64,000 nucleotides of DNA, from positions 1 through 64,000 of the forward strand of contig NZ_JBGKAD010000005.1 of the NCBI RefSeq assembly GCF_041361345.1, in the 5' to 3' direction. The notes under the pieces were generated by a model. It made no database searches and had not been told where the DNA came from. It saw nothing but the letters and a program-made list of their open reading frames with translations. The DNA comes from Halobaculum sp. MBLA0147. Its GTDB lineage: Archaea > Halobacteriota > Halobacteria > Halobacteriales > Haloferacaceae. The position numbers and the translations under genes were made by a program. Of this stretch, positions 44,959 through 54,019 are shown in pieces. Numbering within the stretch: position 1 is the stretch's first letter; every line of letters starts with the position of its first letter.

Positions 44959-45804
44959 GTGTCACAGTCGACAGAGGATCACGCGGCGACACAGTCAACA
45001 CCAGCAGTTGCTATCTCGAATGTCACGAAACATTACCAACTCGGCGGGAGAGTAACAGCCCTTGACGGTGTCTCGTTGTCATTGCCTGAAGGGTCATACA
45101 CCGCGGTTATGGGGCCGAGCGGCTCCGGAAAGAGTACCTTGCTCAACCTCATCGGGGGGCTCGACACTCCCGATTCGGGCGAGGTATCCGTTGACGGGAG
45201 CCGGCTTGATAACACAGACGAGGCGACAAGAGCGAACGTACGTGGGACTGAGATTGGGTTCGTATTCCAGACGTTCGACCTCCTCCCACGGCTGACGGCA
45301 CGTCAAAACGTTGCATTGCCGTTGACGTTTGCTGGCTGGGGACGCACCGAACGCCATGACCGAGCTACAACACTGCTTGACGATGTTGGGCTGGATGACC
45401 GGCTTGACCACCGTCCCCCGGAACTATCCGGCGGACAACGACAGCGTGTCGCCATCGCCCGTGCACTCGCGGCAGACCCGTCGATTGTGCTCGCCGACGA
45501 ACCTACCGGCAACGTCGACACCGAAACTGGTGATGAGGTGTTGTCGTTGCTTGATGAGGTCCATGCGTCGGGGAACACAGTGTTGCTTGTCACTCATGCC
45601 CGTCGAGTAGCCGAGCGCGCACAACAGATCGTCCACGTACGTGACGGCACCATCGAAGGAATTGAGCGGGTTGAAGACGATGCACCGGTGCTGGCAGCTG
45701 CGGACAACTCAAGCGGGGTCGATGTCGATACGGACACGAACACTCGAGGCAGCAAGGGACGCGAGCAAGGTGATAGGGCGACAACAGGTGGGGGTGAAGA
45801 CTAA
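44959..45804 (+). CDS. MacB/LolD-type ABC transporter ATPase
   Basis: A 281-residue ATPase of the LolD/MacB class. Walker A is 'GPSGSGKST', the signature '[15 protein letters not shown]', and Walker B '[11 protein letters not shown]', followed by the H-loop 'LLVTHARR'. A threonine/aspartate-rich tail of about 35 residues follows. The GTG at 44959 is chosen since an ATG at 44794 would add a cysteine- and tryptophan-rich stretch unlike the family. Its stop shares one base with the permease start. It energises the FtsX-like permease. Confidence 0.93.
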   Translation: MSQSTEDHAATQSTPAVAISNVTKHYQLGGRVTALDGVSLSLPEGSYTAVMGPSGSGKSTLLNLIGGLDTPDSGEVSVDGSRLDNTDEATRANVRGTEIGFVFQTFDLLPRLTARQNVALPLTFAGWGRTERHDRATTLLDDVGLDDRLDHRPPELSGGQRQRVAIARALAADPSIVLADEPTGNVDTETGDEVLSLLDEVHASGNTVLLVTHARRVAERAQQIVHVRDGTIEGIERVEDDAPVLAAADNSSGVDVDTDTNTRGSKGREQGDRATTGGGED

Positions 45805-47060
45805 TGGATTTCAGAGAGACACTCCGGATCGCCGTGCGTTCGATCCGTGCACACAACCTGCGCTCAGCACTGACGATGTTGGGTGTCGTCGTTGGGATCG
45901 GGTCGGTGATCGTTTTCGCCACCTTCGGTGCGAGTGTCCAAGCGGCGGTCGTCTCACAAATCGGCCAGACCAGCGCAAATAGTATCTTCCTCACACCGGC
46001 CAGCATTGAGGGCGGCGGCCAGAACGGCCCACCCGGAGCAGGAATCGCTGACGCGACACGGCCGGTATTCACCGAGCGTGACGTGACCGAACTGGGCGAT
46101 ATTGACGGTGTTAACACGGTCGTCCCGCAGGGGACTATCCGGCTCTCTGGGGTGAGTTACGCCGGTGACACAGTCGCTCAACGACAGGCGATCGGGACGA
46201 CGCCAGCAGCGTTTGGCAATGATGATATCGTCGACGGACGCGCATTCGAGTCGGGTGCCAGGGAAGTAGTGGTGAACGAGGCTGCACGAACCGCATTTGA
46301 GCAGAACCTCTCGGTCGGTGACACGATCACGTTGACATTCGCAGACGGTGATCGTCAGAACGCTACCGTTGTCGGTGTCGCCGACGGTACCCGCGGTGGG
46401 CTGTTATCACAGTTTGGTCCGAGCGGACCTCAACTGTACCTCCCTTCGGATCCGTTCTACCAGACAAGCGTCGAAGGGACGACCGACGGCGTCAGAGTGA
46501 TTGCTTACCCACAGGTGACAGTCATCGCGGAGCCGAGTCAGACCGGCACGGTTGCAGACGCGGTGCGGGCGTACGCGTCGGAGTCTGACGCGGCAGCACT
46601 CCTCCCAGCGGGGCAGACGATCGGTGTTCAGACAACCGGTGAAATTGTCGGCCAGATTCAGGACATCCTTGGCCAACTTACCCGGTTCGTCACTGGGATC
46701 GCTGTCCTATCACTCGTTGTTGGTGCGATTGGAATCGCCAATATCACGCTCGTCTCTGTCACCGAGCGAACACGCGAGATCGGGATTATGAAAGCTGTCG
46801 GCGCACAGAACCGCGACGTGATGCAGCTGTTTCTCACAGAATCAGCATTGCTCGGCACCGGCGGCGCGATGTTGGGGATTCCTATCGGGCTCGTTGTCGC
46901 GTGGGGTGCGACACGATTCGCTGAGGTCGGGTTCACCCTTGCCCTTGACTGGATGGTGTTTGCAGTCGTTGTCGGTGTTGCGGTCGGTGTCGGGGCGGGA
47001 TTGTACCCGGCGTGGCGTGCCGCTCGGGTCGATCCGATCGAAGCACTCCGACAGGAGTGA
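45804..47060 (+). CDS. MacB/FtsX-type ABC transporter permease
   Basis: A 418-residue permease. One N-terminal membrane helix (about 20-45) precedes a large extracytoplasmic MacB_PCD domain, and three C-terminal helices carry the FtsX motif 'LVSVTERTREIGIMKAVGAQ'. Such permeases do not transport through a channel but drive mechanical export or extraction of substrates outside the membrane. Together with the ATPase, and facing a LolA-like protein, it could handle lipoproteins or peptides. Confidence 0.94.
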   Translation: MDFRETLRIAVRSIRAHNLRSALTMLGVVVGIGSVIVFATFGASVQAAVVSQIGQTSANSIFLTPASIEGGGQNGPPGAGIADATRPVFTERDVTELGDIDGVNTVVPQGTIRLSGVSYAGDTVAQRQAIGTTPAAFGNDDIVDGRAFESGAREVVVNEAARTAFEQNLSVGDTITLTFADGDRQNATVVGVADGTRGGLLSQFGPSGPQLYLPSDPFYQTSVEGTTDGVRVIAYPQVTVIAEPSQTGTVADAVRAYASESDAAALLPAGQTIGVQTTGEIVGQIQDILGQLTRFVTGIAVLSLVVGAIGIANITLVSVTERTREIGIMKAVGAQNRDVMQLFLTESALLGTGGAMLGIPIGLVVAWGATRFAEVGFTLALDWMVFAVVVGVAVGVGAGLYPAWRAARVDPIEALRQE

Positions 47061-47181
47061 CGACGGCCCCCGCCTCTCGACATCAGCGAACGGATAGTGT
47101 TGCGCGTTCTCCACTCACCGGCGTGTTTCAATCACGCTAGAACGGCGGGTGAACTAGGCCTCTTGAGCATCAACACTGGGT

Positions 47182-47346
47182 ATGGACGATGCGAACGCAG
47201 CGGGTATCACGAGCGCAATCGTCGCCGGAATTGTGACTCTCCTGGTCACGGGTATCATCTCCCCGCCGTGGGGGTTCGGCACGGTGTTGCTCGGGGTAAG
47301 TATTGCAACCTACGCGACTGGCTATGTGGTCGCAACACAACGGTGA
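47182..47346 (+). CDS. 54-residue membrane protein
   Basis: A small ORF starting 'MDDANAAGITSAIVAGIVTL' with one or two hydrophobic helices (about 8-27 and 32-50). The base composition and start context (GGGTATGG) look coding. It follows the MacB-type permease by 121 bases. Function unknown. Confidence 0.5.
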   Translation: MDDANAAGITSAIVAGIVTLLVTGIISPPWGFGTVLLGVSIATYATGYVVATQR

Positions 47347-47564
47347 ACGTGCGCGGAGAACCATTATAAAACAAGTTCCCCGATACTTGGCCTGTCTGCC
47401 TGTAGGCAACGACCGATACCGGTGTTAATGACTGATGAACACGTATCTAGAACCCTAGATATAGCAGACAATGCAGGACATCTGGCTGGAGCGTTGATTA
47501 ACTATTCTTGTAGTGGAGTGTCGGCAGGCAGGGGTGTCTTGTAGGCGTCCCTGTATGAACGAGT

Positions 47565-48899
47565 ATGGCCGCACCGACAGATGTTCAGGATGGTGACAAC
47601 CTCGTGTCGAGAAGTGGCGAGTCGGATGAGATGGACTGGCGCCGGTCGTTCGAACTGCTTGTGTCACACTTTCCTGAGCCGGCATTCATCGTGGACGCGT
47701 CTGGGACAATCACGCTGTGGAACGACGCTGCGAGCGAGCTGATGGGCGTGCCTGCGGGCAAGGCTGAGGGCATGGGCGCGTACGAGTTGTTCGGCACAGA
47801 AGGCGAAGACGAGACGCTCGTTGAGACAGTACTCCGGACGGGGGAGACGATTCAGGAAGACTCTATCCGGTCAGCGGAGACACCGAAGGGAACGACAGAA
47901 CACGCGCGAGCGCTGGCTACTCCGATCACAGCCCCTGACGGGTCTATCGTCGGTGGTGTGGAAGTGTTGACGCAGGTTACGTCGTTTGTGGAGCAACGGC
48001 AGGAGATTGAGGAGTTGCAAGAGCGGATGACAGACGACGTTGAGTCGTCTGTGGACGCGTTTCGAACTGCGGCCGCTACTGCGGCCGACCAGTCTGAAAC
48101 CGCCGCTGAGACGGCTGCTGCGCAGTCCGAGAGCATCCAAGATGTCCAACAGGAGGTGGCAACGTTCTCAGCAACGGTCGAAGAGATTGCATCGACGGCT
48201 GAAGCCGTGTCGAATCAGGCTGAAACGGCCGAACAGTTGACCACGGAGAGCGCGCAGTCGGCACGCGACACAGCAGAGTCTGTCGAAGACGTTGCAGCAC
48301 AGGCTGACGAGGTGGCCGCTGATGCTCGTCGACTCGGCGAGCGCGTCGACGAGATCAGTGAGGTGGTGAACGTGATCGACGAAATCGCCGATCAGACGAA
48401 TATGCTCGCGTTGAACGCGAATATCGAAGCGGCTCGAGCGGATCAGGGTGGAGATGGCTTTGCAGTCGTCGCGAACGAAGTGAAGAACCTCGCAGAACAG
48501 AGCAAGGAGCGGGCTGAGGAGATTGCGGACATCGTCAGTGATGTCCGTGAGACTGCATCGACGACTGTCGACCGCGTCGAGGCGTCGAACGCTGCAGTGA
48601 GCGAGATTGCCGACGAAATCGAGGATGTCGAGAGCAACCAAGCGGAGATCGAGGCGGCGATCACTGAGGTGAACAATGGCCTGTCAGAAATCGCGAACGC
48701 GACCGGTGACCAAGCCACCAGTGCTGAGGAGGTCGCCAGCATGGTCGATACGGTTGCCGACCAGAGTGACGAGCTTGTCGCGGCTGTTGAGCGGACGGCC
48801 ACGGCGACAGACAAACAACGGGAGATGGCGGACGAAATCAGCGAGACCGTTGTAGCACTCGAAGAGGAGATTGCGGCTGTCTCTGATCAGATCAGGTAG
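47565..48899 (+). CDS. Soluble PAS-domain chemotaxis receptor
   Basis: A methyl-accepting chemotaxis protein of 444 residues with no membrane helix. A PAS domain covers about residues 25-140 ('FPEPAFIVDASGTITLWNDA'). A short coiled coil leads into the signalling domain, whose tip reads 'TNMLALNANIEAARADQGGD' around residue 285. It would sense a small molecule or redox state in the cytoplasm and signal through CheA/CheW, which are not encoded here. It is close to the opsin-like/transducer operon on the opposite strand. Confidence 0.93.
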   Translation: MAAPTDVQDGDNLVSRSGESDEMDWRRSFELLVSHFPEPAFIVDASGTITLWNDAASELMGVPAGKAEGMGAYELFGTEGEDETLVETVLRTGETIQEDSIRSAETPKGTTEHARALATPITAPDGSIVGGVEVLTQVTSFVEQRQEIEELQERMTDDVESSVDAFRTAAATAADQSETAAETAAAQSESIQDVQQEVATFSATVEEIASTAEAVSNQAETAEQLTTESAQSARDTAESVEDVAAQADEVAADARRLGERVDEISEVVNVIDEIADQTNMLALNANIEAARADQGGDGFAVVANEVKNLAEQSKERAEEIADIVSDVRETASTTVDRVEASNAAVSEIADEIEDVESNQAEIEAAITEVNNGLSEIANATGDQATSAEEVASMVDTVADQSDELVAAVERTATATDKQREMADEISETVVALEEEIAAVSDQIR

Positions 48900-48984
48900 T
48901 GGGTACTCGGCGGGTCCGGTGACTGACCGTACTGTATTATTTTAATCTTACCCTGGCGTCCGACGACTCTTGAAGTTTGAGTGG

Positions 48985-49036
48985 GCATTGATATCCTCCC
49001 ACGGTTGAAGCCGTGGAATTTCCACGTTGGGATATT
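48985..49036. repeat. IS200/IS605-like terminal hairpin remnant
   Basis: CCACGG (48999-49004) pairs with CCGTGG (49011-49016) around TTGAAG. Flanking ATATCCTCC and TTGGGATAT extend the symmetry. This strongly resembles haloarchaeal IS200/IS605 ends (ATATCCTCCC-hairpin-). It sits between two convergent genes, so a terminator role is the alternative. Confidence 0.45.
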
Positions 49037-49055
49037 AGTTCGGGGGCCGTCGGCG

Positions 49056-49805
49056 TCAGTCGGCTGACGAGCCAGTCGTTTCACGACCAGCTGACTGACT
49101 GCCGTCGTACTCGGCCTCAAACAGCAACTGCACCGACTCATCGTCGAACCCGGTGAACTTGTAAATAAAGAAGGCTGGAAGGCCTGCTGAGAAAATATAT
49201 CCAACGTATTGTAGGAGGAGTTGACTCAACACTTGCTCGGTCAACACGCCGGATAAGAGTAGTCCCACATAAACGAGAACCATTGCGTACACGAACAGGA
49301 GCAGATTGCGAGCCTTCCAGTAGAGCAACCGGCGACTCGGGGGGAGAGACGCTGACAGCCGCTCTAGCCGGCCGAAGAAGAAGTACAACAGGAGCGGAAA
49401 CGGGAGTAGGAATCCAACGGTAATGAGCAATAACAGTGCCCCTCCACTGGCGATCAAGGCCCCTATCTCAGTGACGAATACTGGCAACAGCGCGACCACG
49501 ATCATCGTCGCCGTTAGTCGCCGGGACCCACCGCCGAGGCGGACGACAGCACCGTACAACACAACGTATTCGATCGTCTGTGAGAGGAGAGTACTCACAC
49601 CAAACGAACCGGACCCAACAGGCACACTTCCGACACCAAGGAGTTGTGCGACGAGGTCTAACGCGGCTGCCACTACGACCACGATGAACACCCCAGCGTA
49701 CGTTTGCAATCGTGAGGGAACCCGCGTTGTCGCCGCGAGGAACACCACTGCAGCGATACCGTAGAGTGCAGCGAAGACCGCCTGGATCAGTTCGACAGAG
49801 ATCAT
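49056..49805 (-). CDS. Sensory rhodopsin II-like opsin lacking retinal lysine
   Basis: A 249-residue seven-helix protein that aligns, from memory, with sensory rhodopsin II of Natronomonas. Matches include 'LGVGSVPV' (56-63, SRII has LGVGWVPV) and 'WKARNLLL' (163-170, SRII has VRLRNLTV). The retinal-binding lysine of helix G is absent: the position is serine 206 in 'YIFSAGLP'. Other pocket residues also changed: the Schiff-base counterion corresponds to glutamate 79, the conserved arginine to glutamine 76, the helix-G aspartate to glycine 202, and helix-F tryptophans to Y173 and V180. The tyrosine used for transducer contact seems kept (Y200). It overlaps the transducer gene by four bases, like sopII in htrII-sopII operons. 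Confidence 0.85.
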   Translation of the reverse strand: MISVELIQAVFAALYGIAAVVFLAATTRVPSRLQTYAGVFIVVVVAAALDLVAQLLGVGSVPVGSGSFGVSTLLSQTIEYVVLYGAVVRLGGGSRRLTATMIVVALLPVFVTEIGALIASGGALLLLITVGFLLPFPLLLYFFFGRLERLSASLPPSRRLLYWKARNLLLFVYAMVLVYVGLLLSGVLTEQVLSQLLLQYVGYIFSAGLPAFFIYKFTGFDDESVQLLFEAEYDGSQSAGRETTGSSAD

Positions 49806-51427
49806 TTGTCGGTCACCCCCGTCGCTTCGGTAGAGCGTTGTGTCAAAGCACGCCCCTCCGCGCTAGAGTGTCCAGCATCAACGGTAGCCGAGTTGCCCTC
49901 CCGTGTCTCCGAATAGTGTGTGGTCGCTGTCGTTTCTCGAAGGTTGAAGTTGGACAGTCGCTCTCGGAGGTCGGCAGTCTGCTCGGCCAGACTCTCGGCG
50001 AGTGATTCAAGATCATTCATCGTTTCGGCTGTCGCGTCCGCTGTGTCGGCCAACGTCTGGCTCCGCTCTGCGACCGTCTGCACCGCGTCACGAGCTTCGT
50101 TGATCTGAACTGTCACTTCTTCGGTGGAGGCTGCTCCGTCATCTGTCGCCCGAGCAATCTCCTCTGTTGAGGCGTCAATTCTCGTGACGATCTCAGCGAG
50201 TTCTTGGAATGTATGGCTCGCGTCGGTAATCGTCTCACTTCCGTCAGTGATCCGTGACCGTGTCTCGGTCATCTCCTCACTGACTGCAGCCGCGTCGGCT
50301 TGTGTCTCGGTGATAATTGCGTTCACGTCGTCAATAGCAGTCTGTGTCTCTTCGGAGAGACTTCGAACTTCGTCGGCGACGACCGCGAAGCCATCACCAT
50401 CCGTGTCAGCTCGCGCCGCTTCGATGTTGGCGTTCAGTGCGAGGATGTCTGTCTGTTGTGCGATGTCATCGATGAGCTCTGTCGTCTCGCCAACGTCGGT
50501 CATTTGCTCGTCAAGTCCTCGGACTAACTCTGCAAGCCGATCCACATTCGATTCGATCGCTTCAATAGCGTCAACGACAGCATCAGCCTGATTGGCACCG
50601 ATCTCTGCTTTCTCACCGCCCTGTCCAGCTTGTTCTGCGAGTTCGTCCGCCGTCGCTGCGACCTCTTCGATGGTCGCGGAGACATCACTGACCTCCTCGG
50701 TCGTTGTATCTAGAGTTTCTGCCTGCTGAGTAATTTCGTCTGCGACCGCCCGAATTTCGACCGCCAGTTCTGCTTGGTCATCGGCGAGATTGCCGGCATC
50801 ATGGGCGACAGTGTCTGCGGTCGTTTCAACTTCAACGACAAACTCTCTGAGTCGGGTGAGTGTGACCGAGAGTTCTTCTGTCATGTCGGTGTATGCGTCG
50901 GCGATCTGGTCGGTCGCCTCGGCGTCCACGTCAAGATCGAGTTCCTGTGTCAGGTTACCGTCGGCGACTGCTGAGAGTGCCGCTCCAATCTCGTCTGCAG
51001 CCGTCAGGAGCGAGTTATTGAATGCCTCGGCGTCTGCTCGGGCTGTCTCGGCCTCTTGGCGAGCCTGTGCCGACTTGTCAAACGCCTCACGGAGTGAGTC
51101 TCGCATCGACCGCAGGGAATCGGCGAGTTGGCCCACCTCGTCGGAGCGGGAACTCTGTGGGTCCACATCCAGGTTTTCGTTGCCGATTGCTTCTGCGGCG
51201 TCGGTGAGTTGTCTCAGTTCGGTCGCAACGTCGCCACCAACAACAATCCCGAGTAGTCCGAGGTGAAGCAAGAAGAGATATGCGACGGTTGCGACGACGG
51301 CAGTTACACCGACCTCCGCTGTGACCGCGTACTGCCACACGATGTACAGGAGCAGTATGGTGGCAATCGCGACCACGTTCAGTACCACGAACAACCGGTA
51401 CGTGTACCGTGACCTGATTCGTTCCAT
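49802..51427 (-). CDS. HtrII-like sensory transducer
   Basis: A 541-residue chemotaxis transducer with two closely spaced membrane helices (about 12-33 and 39-63) and almost no extracellular loop, as in haloarchaeal Htr proteins. Two HAMP-like regions (about 64-120 and 140-200) lead to the signalling tip 'TDILALNANIEAARADTDGD'. Because there is no ligand-binding domain, the signal must come from a membrane partner, which fits the opsin-like protein encoded just downstream with a four-base overlap. Output to CheA/CheW is expected; those genes are outside the window. Confidence 0.9.
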   Translation of the reverse strand: MERIRSRYTYRLFVVLNVVAIATILLLYIVWQYAVTAEVGVTAVVATVAYLFLLHLGLLGIVVGGDVATELRQLTDAAEAIGNENLDVDPQSSRSDEVGQLADSLRSMRDSLREAFDKSAQARQEAETARADAEAFNNSLLTAADEIGAALSAVADGNLTQELDLDVDAEATDQIADAYTDMTEELSVTLTRLREFVVEVETTADTVAHDAGNLADDQAELAVEIRAVADEITQQAETLDTTTEEVSDVSATIEEVAATADELAEQAGQGGEKAEIGANQADAVVDAIEAIESNVDRLAELVRGLDEQMTDVGETTELIDDIAQQTDILALNANIEAARADTDGDGFAVVADEVRSLSEETQTAIDDVNAIITETQADAAAVSEEMTETRSRITDGSETITDASHTFQELAEIVTRIDASTEEIARATDDGAASTEEVTVQINEARDAVQTVAERSQTLADTADATAETMNDLESLAESLAEQTADLRERLSNFNLRETTATTHYSETREGNSATVDAGHSSAEGRALTQRSTEATGVTDK

Positions 51428-51527
51428 TCCACCAGCTTACGGGGCTCGTCGAAAATAAACCCCCTCCCGCCGTTTCGCTGAACTACACAGCTGTATTCCG
51501 GAGAATAAATATTGTGTAAGAATTTAA

Positions 51528-51764
51528 ATGCCGACTCATCGTCCTGACCAGCTCCCTCCCGTCAAAGAGTTTCTTGACGTAATCGTCTACTCTATCGACA
51601 TTACCCCCCTACGTCGATCTCACTGGTACTCGATGGCGGCCTCGTAGCTCACCACTACGGCCGCGCTCGTCAAGAGTACGAACCCGAAGTACAACGCGAA
51701 TCAGGTCAAGGCTGCAGAAGTGCCGACTGGTTGTGACGAGAAGTTCTACGGGAGCGGCTTCTGA
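51528..51764 (+). pseudogene. Remnant of subtilisin-like protease C terminus
   Basis: From the second half of this frame, 'SMAAS' then TAG (51645-51647) then 'TTAALVKSTNPKYNANQVKA' and 'FYGSGF'. This matches the subtilase end pattern (SMAAPH..GAAALLKS.NP.Y...QVR...A...G.G) around the catalytic serine. The stop and the missing body show a decayed copy. The N-terminal 30 codons have no clear match. Confidence 0.45.
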
Positions 51765-51913
51765 ATATCCTCGACGCGCTGTAGACTGCCGCTGTCGGTA
51801 CCGCTCGGTGCGGCTGAGCAGTGAGTGAGCCCACATCAGCCCAACGCGGCGGAGACGGCAGCCGAACGACTATCGGGTTGCCGAACGTACTCCTAGACAG
51901 AGACCACCGCAGT

Positions 51914-52531
51914 ATGACACTCACACCAGCAGACGTACGCGAGTACGACGAACAAGCGGGGGCAGCGACAGAAACGGCGACGTTCGCACTCGGTTGTTTC
52001 TGGGGACCGGACGCGGAGTTCGGGGCCTTAGACGGCGTCATCAAAACGAGAGTCGGCTACGCCGGCGGGACGAAACGCGATCCATCGTACCACGCATTGG
52101 GCGATCAGACGGAGGCGTTGCAGGTGGATTTTGACCCCACGGTTGTCTCCTACACGGAACTGCTTGACCGCGCGTTCCAGCTCCACGACCCGCACAATCA
52201 GACGCGGACGACCCAGTACCAGAACATCGTCTTCGTCGCGACGACGAGCCAACGTGACGCGCTCACTGCGTGGCTTGAGGCCAACGGGCTCACAGGCGAT
52301 GGGATCGAGACACGCATTGAGCAACTCTCACAGTTCCACCTCGCAGAGGACTATCACCAGAAACATAGCCTGCGAGGCGAGGATCGACTGCTGAACGCGT
52401 TCACTGAGGCCGGGTACGACGACGAGGCGATCCGCGAGTCGCCGGCTGCCGCTGTCGTGAACGCGCACGCCGCCGGGCACGACACCAACGGGCTTGACCT
52501 CCCGGACCGACAGACGATCCGGTTCCGATAG
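51914..52531 (+). CDS. msrA: Peptide-methionine (S)-S-oxide reductase
   Basis: A 205-residue MsrA that repairs oxidised methionine. The catalytic cysteine C28 sits in 'ALGCFWGPDAEF'; 'VGYAGGTKRDPSYHALGDQT' and 'FHLAEDYHQKH' are family blocks. The ATG at 51914 is preferred to one 31 codons earlier. It uses thioredoxin for recycling; trxA and a reductase-like gene lie 16 kb upstream. The gene stands alone between the protease remnant and the AhpD-like gene. Confidence 0.96.
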   Translation: MTLTPADVREYDEQAGAATETATFALGCFWGPDAEFGALDGVIKTRVGYAGGTKRDPSYHALGDQTEALQVDFDPTVVSYTELLDRAFQLHDPHNQTRTTQYQNIVFVATTSQRDALTAWLEANGLTGDGIETRIEQLSQFHLAEDYHQKHSLRGEDRLLNAFTEAGYDDEAIRESPAAAVVNAHAAGHDTNGLDLPDRQTIRFR

Positions 52532-52822
52532 CCGTCGGTTTCGGCTCTCGGGTGTGGGTGTCTGCCTAGACCACTCGTTCAACGAATGAATGACCCACCC
52601 TACTCAGCCGCTGGCGCGGCTTGCTCAAGAGTGGTCCTTTCCGTTTCCCGGACGCTCTTTCCATCCACGACATCGGTAGCACCCGATACCGTGAATAGGG
52701 GGAGCGTAATCTCCACAGGCGTACCCTTGCACTGTCCCAGTCCTAGTCGTCGCTCATCGACTACTCGTCCTCGATATTCCGGAGATCGACGGCTTTTGTC
52801 GCTGGAGCCACTGACTCGTTCT

Positions 52823-53350
52823 GTGACACGAATTGCTCACGTCGGCGATGACGAGGCATCAGAACGAGTTGAGACGATCTTCGATGCTGCTGAAGACCAG
52901 TTTGGATTGATCCCGAATATCGCTCGGACGATGGGACACAGTGACGCCGTGGCCGACGGGTTCATTGGGACGGAAGGCGAACTATTCGGCAGTGGCGAGC
53001 TCGGACACGAACTGTTGGAGAAGGTCGGCGTCGCGGTGAGTGCGGCCAACGATTGCTCGTACTGTGTCGATGCCCACTCGCTGTCGTTGCTGCGAAATGT
53101 CGACGCGACCGAAGAGGAGATTGAGGCGATCACGACCGGCCAGTTCGGGGAGTTGTCCGAACGGGAGGCTACTGCGACGGCCTTCGCCGCTGCCGCTGCA
53201 GACGATCCACAAACGATTGATGAGGACCTGTACGAGGATCTGACTGGGGAGTTTTCCGACACTGAAATCACGGAGATTGTCGGGACTGCTGCGTTGTTCG
53301 AGGGGATCAACCTCTTCGCCGACGCACTGGATGTTGATCCCGATCAGTAG
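52823..53350 (+). CDS. AhpD/carboxymuconolactone decarboxylase-like protein
   Basis: A 175-residue all-helical protein of the CMD/AhpD family. The redox motif C78-S-Y-C81 in 'AANDCSYCVDAHS' is followed by the family histidine. This fits peroxidase-related AhpD-like proteins. The GTG at 52823 gives the normal start 'TRIAHVGDDEASERVETIF'; the upstream in-frame ATG at 52586 adds 79 residues that have no match. Likely protects against peroxides together with msrA. Confidence 0.88.
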   Translation: MTRIAHVGDDEASERVETIFDAAEDQFGLIPNIARTMGHSDAVADGFIGTEGELFGSGELGHELLEKVGVAVSAANDCSYCVDAHSLSLLRNVDATEEEIEAITTGQFGELSEREATATAFAAAAADDPQTIDEDLYEDLTGEFSDTEITEIVGTAALFEGINLFADALDVDPDQ

Positions 53351-53575
53351 GTCCGAGTCTGCAAGCGACCGATCGGCCCACGAACGGACTGGACGCGCAC
53401 CTCGTGGACAGCAGAACTGGTCACCATCGTCAGTCGCCGGCTCGGTGGACGGTACCAGTCGGACCACAGGTCATCGCGAACGGACTTGGAATCGGTCTCA
53501 GCTTGATCCTCTGGGTCGTCATCGCTCGCGACTGGATATTCGGCAGCTACCCAACGAGCTACGTTTCCGGCCCGC

Positions 53576-53585
53576 TGTTGGTTAG
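53576..53585. repeat. TGTTGGTTAG repeat copy a
   Basis: The copy overlaps the stop codon of the DUF6788-like gene (minus strand). It is oriented opposite to copy b, so the gene is flanked by inverted copies. The following TTGCTGCTCGCTGGAACG resembles sequence next to copy d and at 30490. Confidence 0.55.
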
Positions 53586-53977
53586 TTGCTGCTCGCTGGA
53601 ACGACTGGTGCGACGTACTTGCTTGGGGTGGAGTCGCCGTCCCGCCACTGGAGGTAGTAGTAGTCGTGGCCGTCGATTGTCTTTGTCGTGAGCGTGGCTT
53701 GGCCACTCACGTCTGCCTCCGCCCGCGCCTCCTCGAGTTGCTGTTTCCACTCGTCTTCGTCCCACGCATCGGGTACGGTGTCAGTGTCGTGTTCTGCGTC
53801 CGATTCGAGTTTTTGCTGAGCCTCCGCCTCCTGCCAGTCAGCCATCGCTGTCGCGTACGCGGCGAGCTCGCGGAGTGTGTCTGCGTCCTGTTTTGACACG
53901 CCGTCGACGAGGTACGTCGGGAGTGAGTCCGGAGCGTCGGGTTCGCCGGTCGGGCAGTCGGTGTCGTCCGCTGTCAC
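53582..53977 (-). CDS. DUF6788-like hypothetical protein
   Basis: A 131-residue acidic protein. A helical middle ('LRELAAYATAMADWQEAEA') is followed by 'DGHDYYYLQWRDGDSTPSKY' and 'VAPVVPASSN', which resembles the DUF6788 family found on haloarchaeal plasmids and proviruses. GTG 53977 is chosen; an in-frame TTG 12 bases earlier starts inside the repeat. The gene is bracketed by inverted TGTTGGTTAG copies, the upstream one ending one base before the start. Function unknown. Confidence 0.72.
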   Translation of the reverse strand: MTADDTDCPTGEPDAPDSLPTYLVDGVSKQDADTLRELAAYATAMADWQEAEAQQKLESDAEHDTDTVPDAWDEDEWKQQLEEARAEADVSGQATLTTKTIDGHDYYYLQWRDGDSTPSKYVAPVVPASSN

Positions 53978-53978
53978 G

Positions 53979-54019
53979 CTAACCAACAAGACGGCATACC
54001 GATTAGTAGTGTTGGTTAG
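53979..54019. repeat. Inverted TGTTGGTTAG pair b-c
   Basis: CTAACCAACA (53979-53988) and TGTTGGTTAG (54010-54019) form a perfect ten-base dyad separated by 21 bases. It lies just upstream of the DUF6788-like gene start, so it may be its operator or the junction of two repeat-bounded cassettes. Confidence 0.6.
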
